Assembly: GCA_944393345.1 (NCBI GenBank)
Contig: CALXZW010000028.1
Location: forward strand, 1 to 14,576
Length of the DNA stretch: 14,576 bases
Source of the DNA: an uncultured Clostridia bacterium
GTDB lineage: Bacteria; Bacillota; Clostridia; TANB77; CAG-508
Direction: 5' to 3'
Shown here piece after piece: positions 1-6,143 of the stretch. The translations under genes were made by a program, and so were the position numbers. Under the pieces are notes generated by a model. The model saw only the letters and a list, made by a program, of their open reading frames with translations. It did no database searches and had not been told where the DNA came from. Positions within the stretch are counted from its first letter, which is position 1. Each line of letters begins with the position of its first letter.

Positions 1-1
1 T

Positions 2-1030
2 TTAGATATACTAGTGCAAACAGATTTATCTGCAAGTACATATCTAGTTGAAGAAACAAAAGAAATGTTTGAACAATTATATAAAGAAAATTTATATATG
101 CCTAAAGAAGATGACAAGGTAGGAAATACCACATATAAAGGAAAAGATATTGAAGTTTTTGATGCTAATACAGATTTTTCTATAATTGTTAAACGTGTAG
201 ATGCCACAAATGAAAATTCACAAGATATTTGGAATCGTATGACAAAAGATGGAGAGAATGGTAAAAAAGATTTAAGATATTATACATGTACATCTTATAT
301 GACAGATGAAAATCTTTTAAATCAAGATAATGAAAGTGAAGTTACATTTGGATTTGCACAAGGCACTAATAATTACTCATTTGATGCGATATACCCACAT
401 GATGCACACACTCCGTTTTATGGAGGAGATAATATTTATAATGATTTGAACGGCTCTTATATGTTACCTTCTACTTTAGAAATGAATACAGATAATAGTT
501 ATAATGAAGTGGTAATAAACACATTGGGAATTGGTGAAAATGGACAAATGACTAAAATGCAACCAGATTATATTGTTTATATAAAAGGTCAAAGTGACAT
601 GGATTTGGAAGGATTAGAAAATGATCCTGTATGGGAAAAATCTAAAAAAGCTGCAAGCGAGTTTGGTATTCCTATTGTAGTAATAGATAGAGAAAAAGTT
701 AAACAGAGTGAAAAAGCAAAGATAGCTAATATGTCAGAAGAATTAAAAGGTAAACCCAATAGTGATGAAGTTTTGAGATTTGTAAAAAAAGTTGAACATT
801 ATATCAGTAGATATGGTGTAGAAAGTATTTTAGAATATGCACCTCAAGATAAAATTAAATTTTTAAGAAAATATATAGAAGAAAAAAGAATAGAAGAACA
901 AAGTAATATTTCAGTTCCTAATGTAAAAAATGCTACTGCAATAAAACAATCTACTGATACTAGGCAAGACATTTTAAGAAGACAGGATGAGTTAAAGGAA
1001 AAAAATATTGTAACTGGAGAAGAACGATGA
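2..1030 (+). CDS. Unrecognised protein, 3' part of gene (5' end outside window)
   Basis: The frame is open from base 2 to the TGA at 1028 (342 codons), and nothing resembling a ribosome binding site is seen at the GTG at 14, so the true start is probably upstream. I cannot name the family. Visible parts are an N-terminal mixed region, a TCTSYMTDENLL stretch from 284 followed by a FGF-containing segment, YNEVVIN from about 500, PDYIVYIKG from 563, and FGIPIVVIDREKV from 662. The last two look like the beta strands of an alpha/beta fold: a hydrophobic strand, a helix with paired Lys-Ala, then IPIVVID. From memory, similar patterns occur in uncharacterised Firmicutes proteins, but I know no function for them. 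The C-terminal 110 residues are charged and helical. There is no signal peptide or membrane segment in the part seen. The stop overlaps the start of a 46-codon ORF (ATGA). That it is coding is near certain; its function is unknown. Confidence 0.8.
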   Translation, partial: LDILVQTDLSASTYLVEETKEMFEQLYKENLYMPKEDDKVGNTTYKGKDIEVFDANTDFSIIVKRVDATNENSQDIWNRMTKDGENGKKDLRYYTCTSYMTDENLLNQDNESEVTFGFAQGTNNYSFDAIYPHDAHTPFYGGDNIYNDLNGSYMLPSTLEMNTDNSYNEVVINTLGIGENGQMTKMQPDYIVYIKGQSDMDLEGLENDPVWEKSKKAASEFGIPIVVIDREKVKQSEKAKIANMSEELKGKPNSDEVLRFVKKVEHYISRYGVESILEYAPQDKIKFLRKYIEEKRIEEQSNISVPNVKNATAIKQSTDTRQDILRRQDELKEKNIVTGEER

Positions 1031-1167
1031 AAAAGATAAAAAATAATAAAGTTATTGATTTAAAAAATAAAAGTGAATATGAAAAGGTAATTGAACTTGG
1101 AAAAATATCAAAAAAAATCAATTTGATTTTCCAAAATTCTATTCAAAATAAAAAAACAAAGAATTAG
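1027..1167 (+). CDS. Small 46-residue basic protein, ATGA-coupled to gene 1
   Basis: An ATG at 1027 overlaps the stop of the preceding gene in an ATGA arrangement. GGAG at 1016-1019 lies seven bases upstream, which is a good ribosome binding site. The product starts MKKIKNNKVIDLKNKSEY, is strongly basic and Lys/Asn/Ile-rich, and ends at TAG 1165. It has no Cys and no membrane segment; it is probably helical. Overlap with shared translation suggests the two proteins are made together, for example as a partner, chaperone or antidote. That role is inference only. AT-rich DNA produces chance ORFs, so the overlap and ribosome binding site are the main support. Confidence 0.5.
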   Translation: MKKIKNNKVIDLKNKSEYEKVIELGKISKKINLIFQNSIQNKKTKN

Positions 1168-1215
1168 TTTTGGATTGTTATAAAATGAAATAAAGGTGGC
1201 TAGAATAAAAGAAGA

Positions 1216-1246
1216 ATGAGATTTGAGTTAATAACTCAAATCTCAT
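1216..1246. terminator. Bidirectional terminator between gene 1 unit and lipoprotein
   Basis: ATGAGATTTGAGTTA at 1216-1230 is followed, after a single A, by its exact reverse complement at 1232-1246. On the plus strand it is followed by TATGTTTTTATTT; on the minus strand by a T-rich stretch. The minus-strand lipoprotein stops at 1254, just outside the stem, so the hairpin can end both convergent transcripts. Confidence 0.85.
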
Positions 1247-1253
1247 TATGTTT

Positions 1254-1631
1254 TTATTTGTATTCTGTCTTGATTAGTTCTGTATCTTGATAGGTTTTCA
1301 CTTCAGTTACGGTTATACATGTTCCTACATTGTATGGTTTTTTCCGAATAACAGTGTATTTTTTGCAATCGATGCAAATAGTTATATTGTAATCATATTT
1401 TCCATTAGCATTGGCTAGATTCATATACACACTCCACATGCCCATATTTTTCTGGGCAAGATACATATTTGCCAGCGATTCATAAGATTCTTCAGGATGA
1501 AATGTTCCCTTTTCACATTCGATTACAACTGTTTCAATAGATTTTTCCTCATACGAATAGTTTTTTCCACATCCGCTTAAAATGAATACAAACAAAATGG
1601 CCATAATTGTTAAGACTGCATATTTTTTCAT
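1254..1631 (-). CDS. Small secreted lipoprotein, function unknown
   Basis: This 125-residue protein begins with a short basic start and a hydrophobic stretch (residues 5-19), ending in a lipobox LSGC with Cys21 as the predicted lipidated residue. It should therefore be cut by signal peptidase II and anchored on the outer face of the membrane. The mature part is about 105 residues with further Cys in IECEKG, the CIDC pair and GTCITVTE, suggesting one or two disulfides or a metal site. Much of it looks beta-rich. AGGAGG lies just upstream (plus-strand CCTCCT at 1641-1646), and a strong promoter sits at 1714-1743. It has its own terminator, so it is monocistronic. I do not recognise the family; short lipoproteins of this kind are common in Clostridia accessory regions. 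Confidence 0.85.
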   Translation of the reverse strand: MKKYAVLTIMAILFVFILSGCGKNYSYEEKSIETVVIECEKGTFHPEESYESLANMYLAQKNMGMWSVYMNLANANGKYDYNITICIDCKKYTVIRKKPYNVGTCITVTEVKTYQDTELIKTEYK

Positions 1632-1713
1632 GATGTTTCCTCCTAAAAAATTATTTTTACTTAGTTGCTATTGTAGAATGAAAAACGGAGTAATTACACA
1701 TTTTTCACTTTAT

Positions 1714-1743
1714 ATTATACCATTTTTTTTTATGGAAAGTCAA
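1714..1743 (-). promoter_or_regulatory. Sigma-A promoter of the lipoprotein gene
   Basis: Read on the minus strand, TTGACT (1738-1743) and TATAAT (1714-1719) are separated by 18 bases. The spacer contains a run of nine A. The predicted start lies near 1706, about 75 bases before the start codon. Confidence 0.8.
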
Positions 1744-1836
1744 AATTATGTAAAATCTAATAGTGGTCAGTAGTTTTAGTTAGATATATCATACTAAGAT
1801 ATAAAAAATAAAAGGAAGCACCAAAAATATGATAAA

Positions 1837-2006
1837 ATGATTTTAACCACAAAATCTAAATATCAGGAAGTACTTCTTATGGGGAATAGTATAACTCAAA
1901 AACTAAAATAAAAACAGAGTGTATTGAAAATTCTTTTAAATATGGAGTAACAAAGTTACTACTCAGCTTTAAAAACATTAAAAGAAACCCAAAGTTAGTT
2001 ATATAA
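1837..2006 (+). pseudogene. Possible decayed transposase N-terminus (IS3/IS481-like)
   Basis: Two short frames can be joined by one frameshift near 1905. The first (1837-1911) reads MILTTKSKYQEVLLMGNS. The second (from about 1914 to a stop at 2004) includes IENSFKYGVTK and ends KRNPKLVI. The pattern of a basic start, YQEVLL and then YGVTK resembles the helix-turn-helix N-terminus of transposases from AT-rich Firmicutes, where a YIYRWKKRYDG segment normally follows; that segment is missing here. The match is from memory of the motif, not a search. No terminal inverted repeats were found. Confidence 0.3.
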
Positions 2007-2343
2007 TTATACTAAAGTTACCTTTTTTATATTAACAAGTTTTTTCAAATAATCAATTTTTTGTTTTTTTACATGATTTTGAAGTTTTTGGAATAACGAA
2101 GTTTGAATATATAGAGGAAATAAGAGAAAGATTATATGTTGCAAAGAGCAATATATTATGATTTTCAAGTGCATAGAAAAAGTAGTTTATATATAAAAAA
2201 GCATGAAAATGCTTATGGTTACTGTTGAGTATTTTTATAGAAAAAATTGACTAAGTGATAAAAAATAATGAGAATATTAGCAAATACTTGATTTACTATG
2301 TTAGGAAAGATGAGTGTAAATTTTTAAAAGGTTTATCTTTCGA
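2007..2343. other. Gene-free stretch, nothing recognised
   Basis: Stops are frequent in all frames and no ORF has a ribosome binding site. A small hairpin AAGCAT-GAAA-ATGCTT lies at 2199-2214 without a T-run. One short frame (GTG at 2255 to TGA at 2344) reads through 30 codons but looks like chance. Together with the possible transposase remnant, the stretch resembles decayed accessory DNA. Confidence 0.5.
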
Positions 2344-2373
2344 TTGACAAATATAGTTATGCTAGTATATAAT
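2344..2373 (+). promoter_or_regulatory. Strong sigma-A promoter of the BI-1 gene
   Basis: Consensus TTGACA (2344-2349) and consensus TATAAT (2368-2373) are separated by 18 bases. The start would fall near 2380, giving a leader of about 110 bases. Two inverted repeats lie in that leader. Confidence 0.85.
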
Positions 2374-2380
2374 AAGGTTA

Positions 2381-2435
2381 ATGACAAAGGTCATTTTTAT
2401 ATAAATTTCCTTTTTCACACTAACATATTGTTAGT
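2381..2435 (+). promoter_or_regulatory. Leader inverted repeats, possible operators, before the BI-1 gene
   Basis: ATGAC-AAAG-GTCAT lies at 2381-2394, right at the predicted transcription start. ACTAAC-ATATT-GTTAGT lies at 2419-2435. Both are perfect and suited to a dimeric repressor or a small RNA hairpin. No regulator gene is next to them. The assignment is inference from position and symmetry. Confidence 0.4.
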
Positions 2436-2463
2436 TTTACATATATAATAATTATAACATCTT

Positions 2464-2499
2464 TGAGGAGAAAAAATGAGGAGAAAAAATTATGTATGA
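2464..2499 (+). promoter_or_regulatory. Duplicated Shine-Dalgarno unit with overlapping 7-codon minicistron
   Basis: TGAGGAGAAAAAA occurs twice in tandem (2464-2476 and 2477-2489), so two ribosome binding sites lie in front of the BI-1 gene. The duplication creates an ATG at 2476 reading MRRKNYV and stopping at TGA 2497, just past the real start at 2492. The real start is the ATG at 2492, with the second copy at proper spacing. Confidence 0.55.
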
Positions 2500-3145
2500 T
2501 TATGTAGAAAACAAACATGGAGAGTTGTCAATTCGGGCTTACAATGTTACTATTGGCTTAGTATTGCTTTGGGGATTTAGCATCAATGTTTTGATGTGTA
2601 AATTCTGCACAGATATTTTCATGAGTTGGAATTTTATAGCAGTATTGATTGGCTACTTTATTGTGGCGATAGCTGGAATTATGATGAGTAAATTAAGAGG
2701 CAATCCACTTATCAGTTTTATTGGTTATAACCTCGTTGTTTTGCCGGTAGGAGTGGTATTAAGCATTGCACTTACAGAATATGACCAGATTTCAATTATG
2801 AATGCTTTAATAACAACATCAATTGTAACTATAATAATGATTGTTTTAGCAAGTATTATACCAAATGTTTTCCTATCAATGGGAAGAATATTAATTGCTT
2901 GTCTAACATGTGTTATTATCTGTGAATCAATATTTATGCTGATTGGCTTTGCTACTCCATCTCTATGGGACATTTGTGTAGCACTAATTTTTTGTGGCTA
3001 TATCGCTTATGACTGGGCGGAGGCTCAAACTAAACCACACACATTGGATAATGCAATTGATAGTGTAGTTGGTTTATACCTGGACATTATCAATCTATTT
3101 TTGAGGATTCTGTCATCAAGTCACAAGTTAAGTAAAAAAGAGTGA
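2492..3145 (+). CDS. Bax inhibitor-1 (BI-1/YetJ-type) membrane protein
   Basis: This 217-residue integral membrane protein has about seven hydrophobic segments, the usual number and size for BI-1/TMBIM proteins. The C-terminal half is diagnostic: SMGR (129-132), the IAYDWAEAQ segment at 171-179, and GLYLDIINLFLRIL at 194-207. Asp174 and Asp198 are 24 residues apart, the same spacing as the pH-sensing Asp171/Asp195 pair of Bacillus subtilis YetJ, a calcium leak channel. By family it should sit in the cytoplasmic membrane and allow pH-gated calcium leak, or act in membrane stress or quality control; that is inferred. The ATG at 2492 follows a duplicated GAGGAG Shine-Dalgarno element. It is monocistronic between its own promoter and a strong terminator. 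Confidence 0.88.
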   Translation: MYDYVENKHGELSIRAYNVTIGLVLLWGFSINVLMCKFCTDIFMSWNFIAVLIGYFIVAIAGIMMSKLRGNPLISFIGYNLVVLPVGVVLSIALTEYDQISIMNALITTSIVTIIMIVLASIIPNVFLSMGRILIACLTCVIICESIFMLIGFATPSLWDICVALIFCGYIAYDWAEAQTKPHTLDNAIDSVVGLYLDIINLFLRILSSSHKLSKKE

Positions 3146-3162
3146 TAAATATTAGTCATACA

Positions 3163-3201
3163 CGAAAAATGTTTTGCTTAAATTAGGCAAAACATTTTTC
3201 G
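3163..3201 (+). terminator. Intrinsic terminator after the BI-1 gene
   Basis: CGAAAAATGTTTTGC (3163-3177) pairs perfectly with GCAAAACATTTTTCG (3187-3201) across a 9-base loop and is followed by TTTG. It lies 18 bases after the BI-1 stop. Confidence 0.85.
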
Positions 3202-3213
3202 TTTGCAGTGATA

Positions 3214-3242
3214 TTGAAAGTTTTACATAATTATGATATAAT
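3214..3242 (+). promoter_or_regulatory. Promoter of the 95-residue protein gene
   Basis: TTGAAA (3214-3219) and TATAAT (3237-3242) are separated by 17 bases. The start falls near 3249, immediately before a structured leader. Confidence 0.75.
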
Positions 3243-3250
3243 ATAAGTAT

Positions 3251-3299
3251 CAACTTACAGCAAAGATCATTAAGTAATTATTTGATCTAAGTTGTTTGC
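3251..3299 (+). promoter_or_regulatory. Structured 5' leader with alternative pairings
   Basis: CAACTTA (3251-3257) pairs with TAAGTTG (3288-3294), and GATCA (3265-3269) pairs with TGATC (3283-3287), giving a bulged stem-loop at the start of the transcript. GCAAA (3260-3264) can instead pair with TTTGC (3295-3299), which excludes the outer stem. This could be an mRNA-stabilising hairpin or a small switch. It matches no riboswitch class known to me. Confidence 0.4.
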
Positions 3300-3338
3300 A
3301 GCCAAAAACAAAATAAATAATGAACAGGAGGAATTAAA

Positions 3339-3626
3339 ATGGCAGCAAAAACAGTGAAAATGTGTGATATCTCTTTGGAAATGGCAGCAAAGATATTTCG
3401 TATGTGTAATTATGGTAAGGTCCAAATAGAGCAAACAAGATTTAATGAGATAATTATAGTTACAGATACGAATCCAGAAGATTTAATATATCCAGAAGGA
3501 TGGTACTGTAATGGAGCAGGAGAGTTTTCCAATAAAGAAACGTCAACAACTGGAATGCATCAATCAGCTCCGATGAAAAATTCCAAAGGAGAACGTTGGA
3601 TAGGATATTACACATTAGACGATTAA
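3339..3626 (+). CDS. Small 95-residue protein of unknown function
   Basis: The ATG at 3339 has a good AGGAGG ribosome binding site (in AACAGGAGGAATT) and a clear promoter and terminator, so the gene is real. It is soluble, with no signal peptide and no membrane segment. The N-terminus contains an imperfect repeat: MAAKTVKMCD is echoed 14 residues later by MAAKIFRMCN. The C-terminal half is polar with aromatic and glycine residues (EGWYCNGAGEF, RWIGYYTLDD) and three Cys in total. Base composition differs from the neighbours: the 60 bases from 3541 are 43% G+C by hand count, against 10-32% in lines sampled elsewhere. That and the isolated cistron suggest recent acquisition. I do not recognise the family. 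Confidence 0.8.
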   Translation: MAAKTVKMCDISLEMAAKIFRMCNYGKVQIEQTRFNEIIIVTDTNPEDLIYPEGWYCNGAGEFSNKETSTTGMHQSAPMKNSKGERWIGYYTLDD

Positions 3627-3654
3627 GGCAAAAGAGTAAAAGATTTATCTTTTT

Positions 3655-3677
3655 CTCCCTCGAAAGAGGGAGTTTTT
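3655..3677 (+). terminator. Intrinsic terminator after the 95-residue gene
   Basis: CTCCCTC (3655-3661), a GAAA tetraloop, GAGGGAG (3666-3672), then TTTTT. This is a textbook Rho-independent terminator and the most GC-rich short motif in the area. Confidence 0.92.
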
Positions 3678-3763
3678 CTATATTATATATAAATAAAGAT
3701 TTCTGAAATTAGTAACAAAATAAAATTATCAACATAAAATATAAAAAAAGAAGGAGAAAAAAT

Positions 3764-4234
3764 ATGGAAAATTTACTTATATTTTTTGCATTACCATTAG
3801 CAACAATAATAATATCAATAGCACTACAAAAAATATTAAAATGTCCTATATTAGTAGCAGGAATTATATTTTCAATTTTCTTAATAGCAAGTTTAGCATT
3901 AGGAAATTTAGCATTTTTAATACCTACAATAATATATACAATAATAAGTTATATTGTAGCAATAATAATATGTATGATAACAAATATGCAAAGAAATGGA
4001 AATTCAATATGTTCATGTTGTAATAATATACACAGAAATTGTTGTAATGAAAACAATACAAATAATTTAGCAACAACAAGAATTAATGGTGTGATTAACT
4101 TATCAAATAATGAACAAGTAACAGAAAATGAATGTAACAATAATGAGCAAATAACAACACAAGTAAATATAATACCGAATAATAATACAAATGGAAGAAC
4201 AGGTTGCATTTGTGGTAGATATAGAAGAAGATAA
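3764..4234 (+). CDS. DUF2651-like small membrane protein with Cys/Asn-rich tail
   Basis: The 156-residue product has a hydrophobic N-terminal half (residues 3-22, 27-47 and 50-73, about three membrane helices) resembling the DUF2651/YbeF type of small Bacillus membrane protein. That likeness is by pattern only and is weak. The rest (74-156) is a hydrophilic tail rich in Asn, with eight Cys: C83, C85, C86, C93, C94, C124, C148 and C150, plus His90, ending in GRYRRR. The clustered CxCC, CC and CxC pairs could bind a metal or form disulfides, depending on the side of the membrane. An AAGGAG ribosome binding site precedes ATG 3764. No convincing promoter is seen; readthrough from upstream is possible. 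A terminator follows directly. Confidence 0.75.
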   Translation: MENLLIFFALPLATIIISIALQKILKCPILVAGIIFSIFLIASLALGNLAFLIPTIIYTIISYIVAIIICMITNMQRNGNSICSCCNNIHRNCCNENNTNNLATTRINGVINLSNNEQVTENECNNNEQITTQVNIIPNNNTNGRTGCICGRYRRR

Positions 4235-4252
4235 AAGTCTTCTTCTATTTTT
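4222..4252. terminator. Convergent terminator overlapping both gene ends
   Basis: TAGAAGAAGA (4222-4231) pairs with TCTTCTTCTA (4238-4247) across a 6-base loop and is followed on the plus strand by TTTTTCTTT. The left arm is the last coding bases of the small membrane protein, and the right arm contains the stop codon of tmcAL on the minus strand (4245-4247). It should work best for the plus strand; the T-run on the minus side is weak. Confidence 0.75.
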
Positions 4253-5483
4253 CTTTATATATAATTTTATGTGTATAATCTAAATTTGAAGGTGAATTTT
4301 TAGTAAAACCTAATGTATAAATATTTGTAGCTAAAATATCTTTTTCTAACATTAATTTTAGATTGTTGTTAGTATTTAAATCCATAAAATTTTTTACTGA
4401 AGTAATAATTTGCATGTTTGGATTTTTTTTAGAAATATTAGACAATATTTTTTTACCGTTTTCATTGAATCCTAAGACTCTAATATAAGGAGTAATGTTT
4501 TTAGATAATTCTAAATCATTTTTTGTAATTCCAAGTAAAACATATAATAAAATTCTTCTTAATTTAGAAATAGTATATCTTTTTGATTTTAATAAATCTA
4601 AAAGATTTATTAAATTATTACAAGAATTAGCAGATTTTTTTAACTTGAATTCTAATCCTTCTGAAATTTCTGCTAATTTTGAAATATTATTAAGTTCCAT
4701 TTTTCTCAAAGAATAAATAATCTCCTTTTCAAAAGTATAAATATCAGGTACAAAATTACCATTTTCAATATTTTTATTTAAAATTTGATAACTATCTTTT
4801 GGTAACAAATTATACAATTCATTAATCTTTTTTTCTTTTAATAAAGTTCTTATAGAAGTAGCACTAGCAATATTTCCAGAATATTTAATATCGTTATAAT
4901 TATTATTTATACGAGAAATAGAAATAGGATTAATTTTACTATTTAATCTCTTTAATGCTTTAATATATTCGATACCCAAAATATTATTAGGTGAAGAAAT
5001 AATTTCTAGAAAATTAGGAGTATCAGAAAAGTAGTGGCTTAAAGCAATTTCTCTAGCTTTAGGATATGATAATCCTGAATCTAATGAACTAGCTAAAATA
5101 GTTTTAAAAGAAGAAGGTTCATTACATAAAATTTCTGCAATATTATTTAAAATACTAATATCTTCGCATTCACTTCCAAATGAAATGTTATCAATTATAT
5201 TTAGAGAATCCAAAATTTTTATAGCACCAGTAGCAAAATTCTCGGCACTAGAAATAGAATAAAGTAGAGGTAATTCTAGTACTAAATCTACACCATTTTG
5301 GATAGCCATTTCTGTTTTTGACCATTTATCAACAATAGAAGTATCACCTCTCTGAGTAAAATTTCCAGATATAACAGCGATTGAATATTTAGAATTAGTT
5401 ATTTTTTTTGAATGCTCTAAATGATAAAGATGTCCATTATGAAACGGATTATATTCAGCAATAATTCCTAAAACTTTTTCCAT
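4245..5483 (-). CDS. tmcAL: tRNA(Met) cytidine acetate ligase (YlbM)
   Basis: TmcAL uses ATP to activate acetate and forms N4-acetylcytidine at the wobble position of elongator tRNA-Met in the cytoplasm. The 412-residue length fits the family. The nucleotidyltransferase signature is clear: GIIAEYNPFHNGH with the HNGH motif at 15-18, SGNFTQRGD at 39-47, and DLVLELP followed by SSAENFA at 66-84. A later SATSIRTLL segment matches the second conserved motif of the fold. The C-terminal part is Lys/Asn/Ile-rich, as expected in this AT-rich genome. The start ATG at 5483 has AAAGGA about 13 bases upstream, rather far, but the protein begins exactly at the conserved EKVLGIIAEYNP. It is transcribed divergently from rnhA and alone. 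Confidence 0.93.
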   Translation of the reverse strand: MEKVLGIIAEYNPFHNGHLYHLEHSKKITNSKYSIAVISGNFTQRGDTSIVDKWSKTEMAIQNGVDLVLELPLLYSISSAENFATGAIKILDSLNIIDNISFGSECEDISILNNIAEILCNEPSSFKTILASSLDSGLSYPKAREIALSHYFSDTPNFLEIISSPNNILGIEYIKALKRLNSKINPISISRINNNYNDIKYSGNIASATSIRTLLKEKKINELYNLLPKDSYQILNKNIENGNFVPDIYTFEKEIIYSLRKMELNNISKLAEISEGLEFKLKKSANSCNNLINLLDLLKSKRYTISKLRRILLYVLLGITKNDLELSKNITPYIRVLGFNENGKKILSNISKKNPNMQIITSVKNFMDLNTNNNLKLMLEKDILATNIYTLGFTKNSPSNLDYTHKIIYKEK

Positions 5484-5502
5484 TTGAGATATCAGTCCTT
5501 TC

Positions 5503-5520
5503 TATATATTTAAATATATA
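5503..5520. repeat. 18-bp AT-only palindrome between tmcAL and rnhA
   Basis: TATATATTTAAATATATA is a perfect palindrome in the tmcAL leader. It could be a regulator site, but simple AT palindromes arise easily at this base composition. Confidence 0.3.
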
Positions 5521-5536
5521 TAAATAAAAATTATTA

Positions 5537-5565
5537 TTGTATAATATATAAATCATTGGTATAAT
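5537..5565 (+). promoter_or_regulatory. Promoter of rnhA with extended -10
   Basis: TATAAT at 5560-5565 is preceded by TGG, an extended -10 (TGnTATAAT). A weak -35 (TTGTAT, 5537-5542) lies 17 bases upstream. The start would be near 5572, which leaves too little leader for the upstream TTG at 5578 and supports the ATG at 5614. Confidence 0.65.
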
Positions 5566-5613
5566 ACTATCATAAAATTGAAAAAAAAACAATTAAGAGT
5601 AAGGAGTAAAAAA

Positions 5614-6048
5614 ATGGAAAAAGTAACAATTTATACAGATGGTGCATGCTCGGGAAATCCAGGACCAGGTGGTTGGGGAGCAATATTAATGTATAAAGAT
5701 AATCAAAAGGAAATATCAGGTGGAATGAAAAATACAACTAATAATATTATGGAATTAACTGCAGTAATTGAAGGATTAAAAATGTTAAAGTTCGAATGTG
5801 AAGTAGATTTATATAGCGATAGTGCATATGTTGTAAATGGTTTTAAACAAGGATGGATTTATAATTGGGTAAAAAATAATTGGAAAACAGCTAATAAGGA
5901 ACCTGTAAAAAATAAAGAAATATGGGAAGAACTATATAATCTAACAAAAAAACACAAGGTTAACTTTATAAAAGTAAAAGGACATAGTGATAATAAATAT
6001 AATAATAGATGTGATGAACTAGCAAGACAAGCAATAAAACAAATTTAA
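5614..6048 (+). CDS. rnhA: Ribonuclease HI
   Basis: RNase HI cuts the RNA strand of RNA-DNA hybrids, removing R-loops and primers. From the ATG at 5614 the protein is 144 residues, close to the family norm. All catalytic residues are visible: Asp9 in YTDGACSGNPGPGGWG, Glu47 in NNIMELTA, Asp69 in YSDSAY, and Asp134 in NNRCDELARQA, with His124 in KGHSDNKYN. The basic-protrusion region with WVKNNWKTANKEPVKN is present, so this is the Escherichia coli type rather than the short archaeal-like type. The frame is open back to a TTG at 5578, but AAGGAG at 5601-5606 and the promoter position fix the start at 5614. It is monocistronic. Confidence 0.95.
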   Translation: MEKVTIYTDGACSGNPGPGGWGAILMYKDNQKEISGGMKNTTNNIMELTAVIEGLKMLKFECEVDLYSDSAYVVNGFKQGWIYNWVKNNWKTANKEPVKNKEIWEELYNLTKKHKVNFIKVKGHSDNKYNNRCDELARQAIKQI

Positions 6049-6079
6049 TATTACAATTATATTACAAAATATAAAACTA

Positions 6080-6108
6080 TTGAAAAAAAGTTTTGTTTAA
6101 ATTATAAT
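6080..6108 (+). promoter_or_regulatory. Promoter of the HD-GYP-like/EndoQ unit
   Basis: TTGAAA (6080-6085) and TATAAT (6103-6108) are separated by 17 bases. The start falls near 6115, about 30 bases before the ATG at 6144. A weak AAAACT/AGTTTT hairpin overlaps the -35 and may serve as a poor terminator for rnhA. Confidence 0.7.
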
Positions 6109-6143
6109 AAAATTGATGTTTAGTGTAAATATAGGAGGAAAAA

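Noticed and set aside
1582..1773. Plus-strand ORF opposite the lipoprotein start
   Set aside because: It is antisense to the lipoprotein gene and its promoter and has no ribosome binding site.
2199..2214. AAGCAT-GAAA-ATGCTT hairpin as a terminator
   Set aside because: The stem is only 6 bp and has no T-run on either side; no gene ends near it.
2255..2346. Short ORF from GTG 2255
   Set aside because: It is about 30 codons, has no ribosome binding site, overlaps the BI-1 promoter and has no recognisable motif.
2725..2973. Minus-strand ORF inside the BI-1 gene
   Set aside because: It is a shadow of a clear family member on the other strand, with no upstream signals.
5578..5613. N-terminal extension of RNase HI from TTG 5578
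   Set aside because: The -10 box at 5560-5565 leaves almost no leader, and AAGGAG lies before the ATG at 5614, where the family consensus begins.
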